This document shows, one piece after another, positions 23,907-31,264 of a DNA stretch of 35,845 nt. The stretch is from assembly GCA_947169815.1 (NCBI GenBank), contig CAMVRG010000003.1, positions 1 to 35,845 on the forward strand, written 5' to 3'. Every line of letters begins with the position of its first letter. Within the stretch, counting starts at the first letter, position 1. The notes below the pieces were generated by a model that saw nothing but the letters and a program-made list of their open reading frames with translations, did not search any database and was not told the origin of the DNA. Source of the stretch: an uncultured Clostridia bacterium (lineage in GTDB: Bacteria; Bacillota; Clostridia; Oscillospirales; Acutalibacteraceae). The position numbers and the translations under genes were made by a program.

Positions 23907-26900
23907 ATGAAAAAATCTTTTAAAAGAGTAATCGCTTCCTTCCTTGCTGTATTAATGGTAATGTTTGCTATGCCTTTCACAGCTATGGCATACGGCGCTG
24001 ATGAAACTCCGAACTTCGGTTTAGTTTTCAACGCATTTACCTTTAATAACCAGTACTTCAACTATACTCAGAAAGCTACTGCAGTCACAAACCGTGGCGT
24101 TAAGGATATGCCTCTTGAGTATGTTGAAACTTCAAACGGCGGACAGATGTGGGCAAGGAAGTCAATTGCTGATACAGCAGGCTTTACTGCCGCTGGCGGT
24201 GCAAGCGGAAATAATATCAGATATAAGAAGACCGGCGACTATCAGCTTCAGAACGGCGACTACTTTACACTTTCAATAACTGTTGAAAATATTGCAACAG
24301 TATTTGCTTGGGGTGTAAACCTTGAGTATACAGGTATTACTCCTGCAACGATTTATAAGTGGTCTTATGAAGATCCTGATTCTGGTGAAACGGCTACAAG
24401 CCTTACGCTTATTTCTAAGGACGATAACTCCGCCCTTCAGACTACTGTTGAAGATTTAGGTCTGGATTATGATAACGATGTAGTCTATGAAGAATTTGCT
24501 CCTGAGGGACTTCCGATTACCCAGATTTCTTCAGGTTCAACTTACTTCAAGAATCAGAGAGACTTCGACGTTGGCGGTTCAACCTATGAATCTTGGGGTA
24601 TCGCAGCCGGCGGTGCGTCAAACGGCGATTACACCGACCTTTCTTCTTGTCCTACACAGGGCTCAGGCGTTAACACCTATAAGAACCCCGAGACAGGTGC
24701 TCCGAGCTATAACTTTGACTACAGAGTACCTATGGTTACTTACCTCTTCAAGGTAACTGATAAGGATAATATCACCTTCGGTCTTCATGAAGATGAAGCT
24801 TACTATACTTCAGACTTCGACCACATTGCAAAGGATGATATTTACAACTACAATAAGTATGATACCGACGGAGTTACCGAGCTTGCAAAGGGCGCAACCG
24901 TAAACTTTATGGGAAGCAACGTATACAACACTTCTCCGGTTGTTACTTATCCGACAGTAACTATCACTACTCCGGCAGGATATCAGGACCTCAGCTACAC
25001 AGCTGACGCTTCTACAACTACTTACGCTGTACCGAACCTTGCTGATTACACCAAGGCTGCTGATGATGATTATCATTACACGGCACAGTGGAAGGACAAC
25101 AACGTTCCTTCAGGTACATTCGGTTCTGCTGACGAGACCTTCGAGATTGAGTTTGCTCAGGCTGCTCATACATTCGACGAAGGTGTTGTTGACCCCGCAC
25201 CGACATGTACAACTCCCGGTACTAAGACTTATACCTGTACCGTTTGCCAAAAGACCGCTACCGAGTCTGTAACAGATACAAACGCTCATTCATGGGGCGC
25301 TTGGGCTGCTGACGATTCAACTTGGGCTACAACTACTGACCAGACAGTAGAGGCTAACAACAGCGCTACTGTTACATTCAAGAGAGTTTGCGCTAACTCT
25401 GCTTCTCACACCGAGTCTCAGAACGTAAACGCTACTGTATCTTCATTCACAGCTGCTCAGGAAGGTGTTGCAGGTTCTGTAACCTTCTCGGCAACTTATG
25501 AAGGCGTAACAGCTACTAAGACTGTTGAGCTTGAAGCTCTTGCTCATACTCATAACTACACAACACGTCAGGAAATCCCCAATACTCGTGTTGCTTCAAC
25601 ATGTAAGACAGCAGGTTCATATCAGACAGCTCTCTACTGCGCATGCGGAGAGTATGATGCAAATTCTGTTGAGACTGAAACCCTTCCTCTCGACGCTAAC
25701 AACCACGAGAACCTTCAGAACATGGCTGCTATCGCCGCTACTTGCGAAACTGCAGGAAGAACTGCAGGTAAGTACTGCGACGCTTGCGATACATGGACCG
25801 AAGGCGGCGAAACAATTCCTGCTAAGAACCATGACTTCTCAGGCGCTATTGATATCACCTGGGCTCAGACAGCTGAATCAGGCGAGAATAAGTGGACTGC
25901 ATCAGGTGTTCAGCACTGCGTAAACGATGCATCTCACACTCAGGAAATCGCTGTTGATACAGTTTACAGCCATAAGGACGCTTCTAATAAGGAAGCTGGC
26001 TACGATAAGTGGGAAGCTAAGGTAAACGGTGAAGTTCAGGATACTAAGACTGAAACAATCGCTGCTGCAGGCGTTAACATCACAGTTGCTGCTACTGACC
26101 TTGGTTCAGTAGAGGGCTCAATCGAGACCAACGGCTCTGAGGTAACTAGGGCATTTGCATATGGCGACAAGTACACAGTAACAGCTGTTCGTCCCGCTGG
26201 CACAACATTCCTTGGCTGGCAGATTAACGGCAAGCTCGTATCAACAACTGAGACTTACTCAAGCGTAGCATACACAGACCTTACTCTCGTTCCTGTATTC
26301 CAGGAGACTGCAGACGATAACATCAACGTATTCTTCTATGATAAGTATGGTAACACCATCAAGGCATTCAAGGATGTAACAGTTGCTGAGTATCAGGCTG
26401 CAGTTGCTGAGGGAGTTCCCGCAGGCCCGACATATCCCGGATACACATTCGCAGGATATGACAAGTCTGACGAAGATATTAAGGCTAACGACAAGTCCGC
26501 AACATTCACAGCACAGTACGAAAAGGCTGACACAACCTATACTGTAAACGCTCCCGGCGCTACTATCACAGCAACAGAGGGTACAGTAGACGGTGAAACC
26601 GCTACCGTTCCTTATGACGCTCAGGTAACAGTTAAGGCAGCAGGCGCAGCAGGTTGGGCAATCGACGGCGTAACAGTTGCTTACGGCGAAGAGTACACCT
26701 TCTACGTAGGTGCTGATGTAACAGTTACACCTGTAGCTGATGCAGAGGTTGCTCCTATCGTTAACATCATCAACGTAACAAACAATGCTCCGAACTACAC
26801 AGTTCTTGCAACACGTGCAGCAGGCAACGCAACAATTAAGCAGCGTGGCTGGATGTACGGCAGAAGCGCTTCTAACGCTGACCTTGCTGACCTTGAGGCA

Positions 26901-27068
26901 GCTAAGGCCGCAAGCGGCGTAAGAGTTAAGATTGCTGACGCAAGTGCGTCTGACCAGTTCGCTCTTACCTTCAAGGCTTCAGCAGCAGGTACAATCAGAG
27001 TTCGTGCATTCATCGTTGATGCAAGCGGTAACGTATACTACTCAGCTATTGAGGACGTAGCCGTTTAA
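23907..27068 (+). CDS. Large secreted multidomain protein of unknown function (1053 residues)
   Basis: The signal peptide (about 1-32) ends in TAMA. Residues about 40-360 form a beta-rich domain in which NGDYFTLSITVENI and VTYLFKVTDKDNITF recall the strand pattern of cohesin or related sandwiches (weak inference). From about 420 to 635 there are repeats built around TCTTPGTKTYTCTVC-type motifs, with Cys pairs near 444/447, 578/580 and 624/627; these Cys-pair repeats are frequent in clostridial exported proteins. An InlB-like beta-repeat (VFFYDKYGNTI to FTAQYEK) spans about 808-877. A final beta domain (about 955-1053) contains RGWMYGRSASN. It has no dockerin or sorting signal. GGAGG 8 bases upstream fixes the ATG at 23907. 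It lies 40 bases after the small dockerin gene and is probably in the same transcript. Codon use matches the giant dockerin gene. Confidence 0.83.
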   Translation: MKKSFKRVIASFLAVLMVMFAMPFTAMAYGADETPNFGLVFNAFTFNNQYFNYTQKATAVTNRGVKDMPLEYVETSNGGQMWARKSIADTAGFTAAGGASGNNIRYKKTGDYQLQNGDYFTLSITVENIATVFAWGVNLEYTGITPATIYKWSYEDPDSGETATSLTLISKDDNSALQTTVEDLGLDYDNDVVYEEFAPEGLPITQISSGSTYFKNQRDFDVGGSTYESWGIAAGGASNGDYTDLSSCPTQGSGVNTYKNPETGAPSYNFDYRVPMVTYLFKVTDKDNITFGLHEDEAYYTSDFDHIAKDDIYNYNKYDTDGVTELAKGATVNFMGSNVYNTSPVVTYPTVTITTPAGYQDLSYTADASTTTYAVPNLADYTKAADDDYHYTAQWKDNNVPSGTFGSADETFEIEFAQAAHTFDEGVVDPAPTCTTPGTKTYTCTVCQKTATESVTDTNAHSWGAWAADDSTWATTTDQTVEANNSATVTFKRVCANSASHTESQNVNATVSSFTAAQEGVAGSVTFSATYEGVTATKTVELEALAHTHNYTTRQEIPNTRVASTCKTAGSYQTALYCACGEYDANSVETETLPLDANNHENLQNMAAIAATCETAGRTAGKYCDACDTWTEGGETIPAKNHDFSGAIDITWAQTAESGENKWTASGVQHCVNDASHTQEIAVDTVYSHKDASNKEAGYDKWEAKVNGEVQDTKTETIAAAGVNITVAATDLGSVEGSIETNGSEVTRAFAYGDKYTVTAVRPAGTTFLGWQINGKLVSTTETYSSVAYTDLTLVPVFQETADDNINVFFYDKYGNTIKAFKDVTVAEYQAAVAEGVPAGPTYPGYTFAGYDKSDEDIKANDKSATFTAQYEKADTTYTVNAPGATITATEGTVDGETATVPYDAQVTVKAAGAAGWAIDGVTVAYGEEYTFYVGADVTVTPVADAEVAPIVNIINVTNNAPNYTVLATRAAGNATIKQRGWMYGRSASNADLADLEAAKAASGVRVKIADASASDQFALTFKASAAGTIRVRAFIVDASGNVYYSAIEDVAV

Positions 27069-27086
27069 TCTAACATAATTTAATAA

Positions 27087-27121
27087 TTAACCGCCCTCTC
27101 CCTTCGGGGAGAGAGGGTTAA
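27087..27121 (+). other. Intercistronic UUCG hairpin before the 37-codon gene
   Basis: TTAACC (27087-27092) pairs with GGTTAA (27116-27121), enclosing CTCTCCC-TTCG-GGGAGAG with a small internal loop. As at 22629, the loop is TTCG and no T tract follows. Confidence 0.65.
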
Positions 27122-27138
27122 GCATAGGAGGTACAATT

Positions 27139-27252
27139 ATGAAGGAGCTTTATACAAAGCCTGAGGTTGACCTTGAAGAATTTGAAACCGTAGATGTATT
27201 AACTGCATCAACTGGCGGAATCGACCAGGACTTTGATCCGGACGATATTTAA
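27139..27252 (+). CDS. 37-residue acidic peptide, possible RiPP-like or signalling precursor
   Basis: A short gene with an excellent ribosome site (AGGAGG, 7 bases before the ATG) and an immediate downstream terminator. The product starts MKELYTKPEVDLEEFETVDV, then LTASTGG, and ends in an acidic tail IDQDFDPDDI. It has no signal peptide or transmembrane segment. The pattern of a Tyr-x-Lys-Pro-containing leader, a Phe-x-x-x-Asp-Val segment, a small-residue Thr-Ala-Ser-Thr-Gly-Gly stretch and a variable tail resembles short unannotated Clostridia peptides sometimes suspected of being precursor peptides. No modification enzyme or transporter is adjacent, so function is open. The strong ribosome site and dedicated terminator argue that it is a real gene. 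Confidence 0.7.
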   Translation: MKELYTKPEVDLEEFETVDVLTASTGGIDQDFDPDDI

Positions 27253-27281
27253 TAGGTCCCAACTTCATAAAAACTCAAGGG

Positions 27282-27308
27282 GGGCGCGGAGCAATCCGCG
27301 CCCTTTTT
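27282..27308 (+). terminator. Rho-independent terminator closing the rightward cluster
   Basis: A perfect 9-bp GC-rich stem (GGGCGCGGA against TCCGCGCCC) with a GCAA tetraloop is followed by TTTTT. Confidence 0.92.
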
Positions 27309-27312
27309 CGTC

Positions 27313-27409
27313 GAAACGTACTACGCGATTGAAACATAACGCTTCGCATTATGTTAGTAATCGCTCCGAATGTTTCTCCTCTCAGCGGCAGTACAAGTAT
27401 CTGCCGCTG
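27313..27409. other. Hairpin-rich element between two terminators
   Basis: Three nested paired segments form one long interrupted hairpin: GAAAC 27313-27317 with GTTTC 27372-27376, GCGATT 27325-27330 with AATCGC 27359-27364, and AACATAA 27333-27339 with TTATGTT 27349-27355. A second perfect 9-bp hairpin, CAGCGGCAG/CTGCCGCTG, spans 27383-27409. Neither belongs to the flanking terminators. It could be a small RNA or a palindromic intergenic repeat. No known family is recognised and no promoter is obvious. Confidence 0.5.
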
Positions 27410-27417
27410 TATTAAAA

Positions 27418-27446
27418 AAAGCCGTGCGGCTCTACCGCACGGCTTT
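27418..27446 (-). terminator. Rho-independent terminator of the LCP gene
   Basis: On the minus strand the stem CCGTGCGG/CCGCACGG (12 bp including A-T pairs) with a 5-base loop is followed by a run of seven T. It lies about 20 bases after the LCP stop. Confidence 0.88.
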
Positions 27447-27465
27447 AAATTGTTTTTTCTTATTG

Positions 27466-28716
27466 TTATTTCTTTTCCTGTTCCTGCTCGGCTTTTAACT
27501 GCTTTGCGGTTTTTGTATAAATATATTCGATAAGCTTTTCCTTGTTTTTATCTATATCTATTGCGATTACGCTTGCGCCGCCCTTGTTGGCGTATTCCCA
27601 CGTTCCCTCAAAGGGTACCTTTTCCTGGAACATATCGCCGCTGATACAGAATCCCGCCATAGCGGCTACGCCTTTAAGCTGAGCTTTAGTTAAATCCGTT
27701 TCAATATACTCGGCGCTTGCGTTTGCCATTTTATAAAGCTTAAACGGGTTTTTCTTTGCCTTGTTGAGAATCGCCGTCATTACTGTGCGCTGTCTCTGAG
27801 TTCTGTTAAAATCGGTATCAATCTTTCTTATTCTGCAATAGGCGAGCGCCTGCTTTCCGTTAAGGGTACGCCTTCCCGCCTTGAGCTTAACGTTTCCGTA
27901 TCTGCCCTTATGGCTTGTTACCTCTTTTGCTTCCTTTTTAGTAACCTTGATTTCAACCCCGCCGACTGAATCAACAAGCGACTGGAACATTTCAAAATTA
28001 GTTACTATATAGCCGTCCACGTCTACGCCGAAATTATATTCGATTGCGTCAACTACTCCGCTGTATCCCGTTTTTCCCGTTGAGGCGTTGAGCCTCTGCT
28101 CCTTTTCAAGAGAGGGGACGTAAACCCAGGTATCTCTTAAAAACGAGGTCATTTTTATACAGTGGTGCTTCATATCAAGGGATATAAGCATCATAGTATC
28201 GGGTCGGCTCGTTTCCTTTTTCTGATTCTTTCTTGCGTCAACTCCGAGAAGAAGAATGTTCTTAACCGAACCGCTGTCTTTTAAATCCGCTGCGGCGACG
28301 TATTTATTATCGAGGTGCTCGTCGTAGTTCATCTTGGCGAGAACGCCCTCGACCATACCGACAAGAATAAGAATAACGGCGAGAATAACGGCGAGTACGG
28401 TAACTTTTCTCTTTTTCTTATTGCTTATCTTTTTCTTCGCCTGCGATTCCTGCTTTCTCTGAGCGCGCTGGTCGGCTCTCATTTTAAGATATTCCTCGCG
28501 CTCCCTCTGTTCTCTCAGTTCCTCCTCTGTAGGATAATTATTCCCGCCGTATCCCGGCTGATTATCTCTTATCTCGGCTGAGGAGGAATGCATCGGAACA
28601 TACTCGTCGGGAGTAGCGCCTCTGTAATAGTTCTCGTCCTCGGGAACGCTTCTGTCCCTGCTGTCGTTATTTATTCTTCTCTGGGGATTAAAGCCTTCGT
28701 TATCAAATCTCGGCAT
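27466..28716 (-). CDS. LytR-CpsA-Psr (LCP) family cell-wall glycopolymer transferase
   Basis: This 416-residue membrane protein is predicted to transfer undecaprenyl-linked glycopolymers (teichoic acid or capsule type) onto peptidoglycan outside the cell. The N-terminus is unusually long, with about 104 polar residues, including a charged helical stretch at 63-95 and a basic patch. One transmembrane helix follows (about 105-124), then the LCP domain (about 150-345). LCP landmarks are NILLLGVDAR, the Arg/Asp motif SRPDTMMLIS (Arg171, Asp173), TSFLRDTWVYVP (Arg194), and the later DFNRTQRQR. The ATG at 28716 has AGGTGG 5 bases upstream. The gene is single, with its own promoter and terminator. 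The long cytoplasmic extension could be a regulatory or interaction segment (inference). Confidence 0.92.
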   Translation of the reverse strand: MPRFDNEGFNPQRRINNDSRDRSVPEDENYYRGATPDEYVPMHSSSAEIRDNQPGYGGNNYPTEEELREQREREEYLKMRADQRAQRKQESQAKKKISNKKKRKVTVLAVILAVILILVGMVEGVLAKMNYDEHLDNKYVAAADLKDSGSVKNILLLGVDARKNQKKETSRPDTMMLISLDMKHHCIKMTSFLRDTWVYVPSLEKEQRLNASTGKTGYSGVVDAIEYNFGVDVDGYIVTNFEMFQSLVDSVGGVEIKVTKKEAKEVTSHKGRYGNVKLKAGRRTLNGKQALAYCRIRKIDTDFNRTQRQRTVMTAILNKAKKNPFKLYKMANASAEYIETDLTKAQLKGVAAMAGFCISGDMFQEKVPFEGTWEYANKGGASVIAIDIDKNKEKLIEYIYTKTAKQLKAEQEQEKK

Positions 28717-28748
28717 AATTACCACCTTTTACCTTTTTAGTAGAAATA

Positions 28749-28777
28749 ATTTTACTACATCGCAGGGCATATTTCAA
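28749..28777 (-). promoter_or_regulatory. Promoter of the LCP gene
   Basis: On the minus strand, TTGAAA (28772-28777) and TAAAAT (28749-28754) are spaced 17 bases apart, each 5/6 to consensus. The predicted start is near 28742. Confidence 0.65.
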
Positions 28778-28795
28778 CTTTTATTTTAATAATTA

Positions 28796-28824
28796 TTGAT
28801 TTTGTAATAATTTTCGTTTATTAT
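28796..28824 (+). promoter_or_regulatory. Promoter of rnpB
   Basis: TTGATT (28796-28801) and TATTAT (28819-28824) are spaced 17 bases apart. The predicted start falls at about 28831, exactly where the RNase P RNA 5' strand begins. Confidence 0.6.
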
Positions 28825-28830
28825 ATTAGT

Positions 28831-29154
28831 GCAACTTATCCAGACGGTTGCGCGCGAAAGCGTGAGGAAAGTCCGAGCAGCACAGAGCAGGATGACGGCT
28901 AACGGCCGCCGAGGGTGACCTTAGGGAAAGTGCAACAGAAATATACCGCCGTTTACGGTAAGGGTGGAAAGGCGGGGTAAGAGCCCACCGAGCAGACGGA
29001 GACGCCTGCTGCCATGTAAACCCCATCCGCTGCAACGCCGACTGAGGGGCTGTTTGCTCGACACATAACCTCGAAGGGCGGCTTGAGCGTATTGGTAACA
29101 ATACGTCGAGATAGATAACCGTCCACGACAGAACTCGGCTTACGGATAAGTTGC
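28831..29154 (+). ncRNA. rnpB: RNase P RNA component, bacterial class A
   Basis: This is the catalytic RNA that removes 5' leaders from pre-tRNAs. The 5' end GCAACTTATCC (28831-28841) pairs exactly with the 3' end GGATAAGTTGC (29144-29154), forming P1. The universally conserved GAGGAAAGTCCGAGC lies near the 5' end, the ACAGAAATATACCGCC segment in the middle, and AGATAGATAACC then GACAGAACTCGGCTTACG near the 3' end. The length (about 324 bases) and internal layout fit the A-type. It lies between divergent LCP and co-directional iol-like genes, with no strong terminator before the next gene. Confidence 0.96.
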
Positions 29155-29182
29155 TTTATTTTTATAAAACAAGGGTGATATT

Positions 29183-30025
29183 ATGCTTGTTAATATGAAA
29201 GAGCTTCTGGCTGACGCAGAAAAGGGCGACTACGCCGTAGGCTCGTTTTCGGTAGCGAATATGGAAATGGTTCTCGGCGTTATTAAAGCCGCCGAGGAGC
29301 TTAACGCGCCTGTTATTCTTCAGATAGCAGAGGTGCGTTTAAAACAGTCTCCGCTCGAGATTATCGGACCGCTTATGGTAGCCGCCGCAAAGAGCGCAAG
29401 AGTTCCTGTTGCGGTTCATTTTGACCACGGAAAGACTATGGAAAAAATATCTCAGGCGCTTGAAATCGGCTTTACCTCGGTAATGTTCGACGGCTCTCAT
29501 CTTCCGCTCGACGAAAACATAGAGATGACCAAAAAGGTTATAGAGAAAGCGAAGCAGTACGGCGCGGCGGTTGAGGCTGAAATCGGCTGCGTAGGAGGAA
29601 GCGAGGACGGAAGCGAGGATATTGCGATTAACTGTACCCGCCCCGAGGACGCCGTTCGCTTTGAAAAGGAGACGGGCGTTGACGCGCTTGCTATCGCTAT
29701 CGGTAACGCTCACGGAAATTATAAGAGCACGCCGAAGCTGAGATTCGATATTCTGTCCGAGGTTGATTCGCTTACCGAAACTCCCCTCGTTTTACACGGC
29801 GGAACGGGAATAACTCCCGAGGATTTCGTGCGCTGCTCAAAGACGGGAATAAAAAAGATAAATATTGCTACCGCTACTTTTGATAAGGTTGAAAGCACGG
29901 TAAGAAAATGCTATAATGAAAATAGGATAAACGGCTACTACGACCTTCAGGGCGCTGAGGTTGAGGGCGCTTATCAAAACGCTAAAACACATATATTGAT
30001 TTTTGGAACGGATAATAAGGCATAA
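29183..30025 (+). CDS. iolJ: Class II ketose-bisphosphate aldolase, probably IolJ type
   Basis: This 280-residue cytosolic zinc aldolase has the metal-binding motif HFDHGKT (His79, Asp81, His82), AEIGCVGG (Glu133), NAHG (His177) and LHGGTG (His205). These belong to the class II fructose-bisphosphate/tagatose-bisphosphate aldolase family. The next gene is an IolC-like kinase 13 bases away. This context favours IolJ, which cleaves 6-phospho-5-dehydro-2-deoxy-D-gluconate to dihydroxyacetone phosphate and malonate semialdehyde. A general FBP or tagatose aldolase is the alternative. The ribosome site GGGTGA lies close upstream. It begins 28 bases after rnpB and may share its transcript. Confidence 0.85.
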   Translation: MLVNMKELLADAEKGDYAVGSFSVANMEMVLGVIKAAEELNAPVILQIAEVRLKQSPLEIIGPLMVAAAKSARVPVAVHFDHGKTMEKISQALEIGFTSVMFDGSHLPLDENIEMTKKVIEKAKQYGAAVEAEIGCVGGSEDGSEDIAINCTRPEDAVRFEKETGVDALAIAIGNAHGNYKSTPKLRFDILSEVDSLTETPLVLHGGTGITPEDFVRCSKTGIKKINIATATFDKVESTVRKCYNENRINGYYDLQGAEVEGAYQNAKTHILIFGTDNKA

Positions 30026-30038
30026 GGAGAGAAAAGTT

Positions 30039-31058
30039 ATGCAAAACTATGTAACATTTGATATGAGTAAGCCGATTGACTTTATTCCTATCGGAAGAAT
30101 TGCTATCGACTTTAACCCGACGGATATGTATATGCCCCTTTCAAAGTCGTCTAACTTTAATAAATACGTCGGCGGCTCTCCCGCTAATATCGCCGTCGGT
30201 CTTGCGAGACTCGGCTGTAAGGTAGGCTTTCAGGGCTGTGTAAGTAACGACCAGTTCGGCGACTTTGTTGTAGATTATTTCAACAACGAGGGTATTGACA
30301 CCTCTCATATAACGAGGGCCAAAAACGGAGAAAATATCGGACTCACCTTTACCGAGATTCTCTCTATAACCGAGTCCTCAATCCTTATGTACCGCGAAAG
30401 CGTTGCGGATTTCTGTATGGCTCCCGAGGATATCGACGAGGAGTATATCGCTTCGGCTAAGGCTATCGTTATAAGCGGAACCGCGCTTGCAAAAAGCCCG
30501 TCAAGAGAGGCGTGCCTCAAGGCGATGATGCTTGCAAAAAAGAATAATACAAGAATTATCTTCGACATAGATTACCGTGCTTATACGTGGAAGAGCAAGG
30601 ACGAAATTGCCGTTTATTATTCTCTTGTTGCTCAGAACGCGGACGTAATTATGGGCTCGCGCGAGGAATTTGACCTTACTGAAGGAATTATCGGAATTAA
30701 GGAAAGCGACCCCGAATCCGCTAAATACTGGCAGTCGTTCGGCGCTTCAATCTGCGTTATCAAGCACGGAAAAAAGGGCTCTACCGCCTACACTAACGAC
30801 GGTAATTTCTACGATATCAAACCCTTCCCCGCGGTTCTTCTCAAGGGCTTCGGCGGCGGCGACGGCTACGGCTCAGCCTTTCTCTATTCTCTCCTTAAGG
30901 GTAAGGACATTATCGACTGCCTTGAATTCGGCTCAGCCTCAGCCTCGATTCTTATCGCGGCACACTCCTGCTCAGACGCTATGCCGACGGCAGACGAGGT
31001 TGAAGCGTATATAAAGAAATGTAAAGACGAATACGGAGAAATGGTAGCAAGGGTTTAA
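30039..31058 (+). CDS. iolC: 5-dehydro-2-deoxygluconokinase, PfkB family
   Basis: This 339-residue kinase is predicted to phosphorylate 5-dehydro-2-deoxy-D-gluconate in myo-inositol catabolism. The PfkB fold is shown by GGSPANIAVGLARLG (about residues 45-59) near the N-terminus and the catalytic loop FGGGDGYGSAF with Asp275. The following GSASASILIAAHSCSDAMPT segment is characteristic of IolC rather than of ribokinase or fructokinase. AGGAG lies about 9 bases before the ATG; the earlier in-frame start at 30003 would lie inside the aldolase gene. The aldolase upstream would act on its product. The remaining inositol genes (iolG, E, D, B, transporter) are not in the window. Confidence 0.87.
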   Translation: MQNYVTFDMSKPIDFIPIGRIAIDFNPTDMYMPLSKSSNFNKYVGGSPANIAVGLARLGCKVGFQGCVSNDQFGDFVVDYFNNEGIDTSHITRAKNGENIGLTFTEILSITESSILMYRESVADFCMAPEDIDEEYIASAKAIVISGTALAKSPSREACLKAMMLAKKNNTRIIFDIDYRAYTWKSKDEIAVYYSLVAQNADVIMGSREEFDLTEGIIGIKESDPESAKYWQSFGASICVIKHGKKGSTAYTNDGNFYDIKPFPAVLLKGFGGGDGYGSAFLYSLLKGKDIIDCLEFGSASASILIAAHSCSDAMPTADEVEAYIKKCKDEYGEMVARV

Positions 31059-31088
31059 CTTCCTTCCTGAAACTTTATATTTTATTTA

Positions 31089-31117
31089 TTGATTTTACTG
31101 TTAATATATGGTATAAT
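31089..31117 (+). promoter_or_regulatory. Promoter of the riboswitch-controlled ATPase
   Basis: TTGATT (31089-31094) and a perfect TATAAT (31112-31117) are spaced 17 bases apart. The predicted start, near 31124, coincides with the 5' edge of the riboswitch P1 helix. Confidence 0.78.
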
Positions 31118-31124
31118 ACGGGGC

Positions 31125-31222
31125 GTATAAGGGAGTAGTTCCGCGCAATCCTTTACATAGCGCGAGCTAAATCAACAACTTGTCTTTACGACTGGTTTAG
31201 CCTTAAAGAATGAGACTTGTAC
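31125..31222 (+). promoter_or_regulatory. yybP-ykoY manganese riboswitch aptamer
   Basis: P1 forms between GTATAAG (31125-31131) and CTTGTAC (31216-31222). The two conserved loop sequences of the class, GGGAGTAG just after the P1 5' strand and ATGAGAC just before its 3' strand, are both present. They are separated by a CGCGC/GCGCG helix and a 9-bp helix (GCTAAATCA with TGGTTTAGC). The class binds Mn2+ and typically controls Mn exporters and P-type ATPases, matching the gene downstream. Confidence 0.87.
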
Positions 31223-31250
31223 ATAGTTTTGCTATGTACAGGTCTTTTTT
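31214..31250 (+). terminator. Riboswitch-controlled intrinsic terminator
   Basis: GACTTGTACATAG (31214-31226) pairs with CTATGTACAGGTC (31232-31244) over 13 bp, followed by six T. Its left arm includes the 3' strand of aptamer P1 (31216-31222), so the two folds exclude each other. Ligand-stabilised P1 would block termination, making this an ON switch. Confidence 0.88.
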
Positions 31251-31264
31251 ATAGGAGTGAACTT

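Noticed and set aside
25160-25800. Cys-pair repeats in the 1053-residue protein considered as zinc fingers.
   Set aside because: The protein is exported and the repeats match the Cys-pair pattern common in clostridial surface proteins. Metal binding cannot be claimed from the sequence.
8560-27308. The giant-protein block considered as a prophage or integrative element.
   Set aside because: No integrase, transposase, phage structural gene, tRNA boundary or flanking direct repeat was seen in or around the block.
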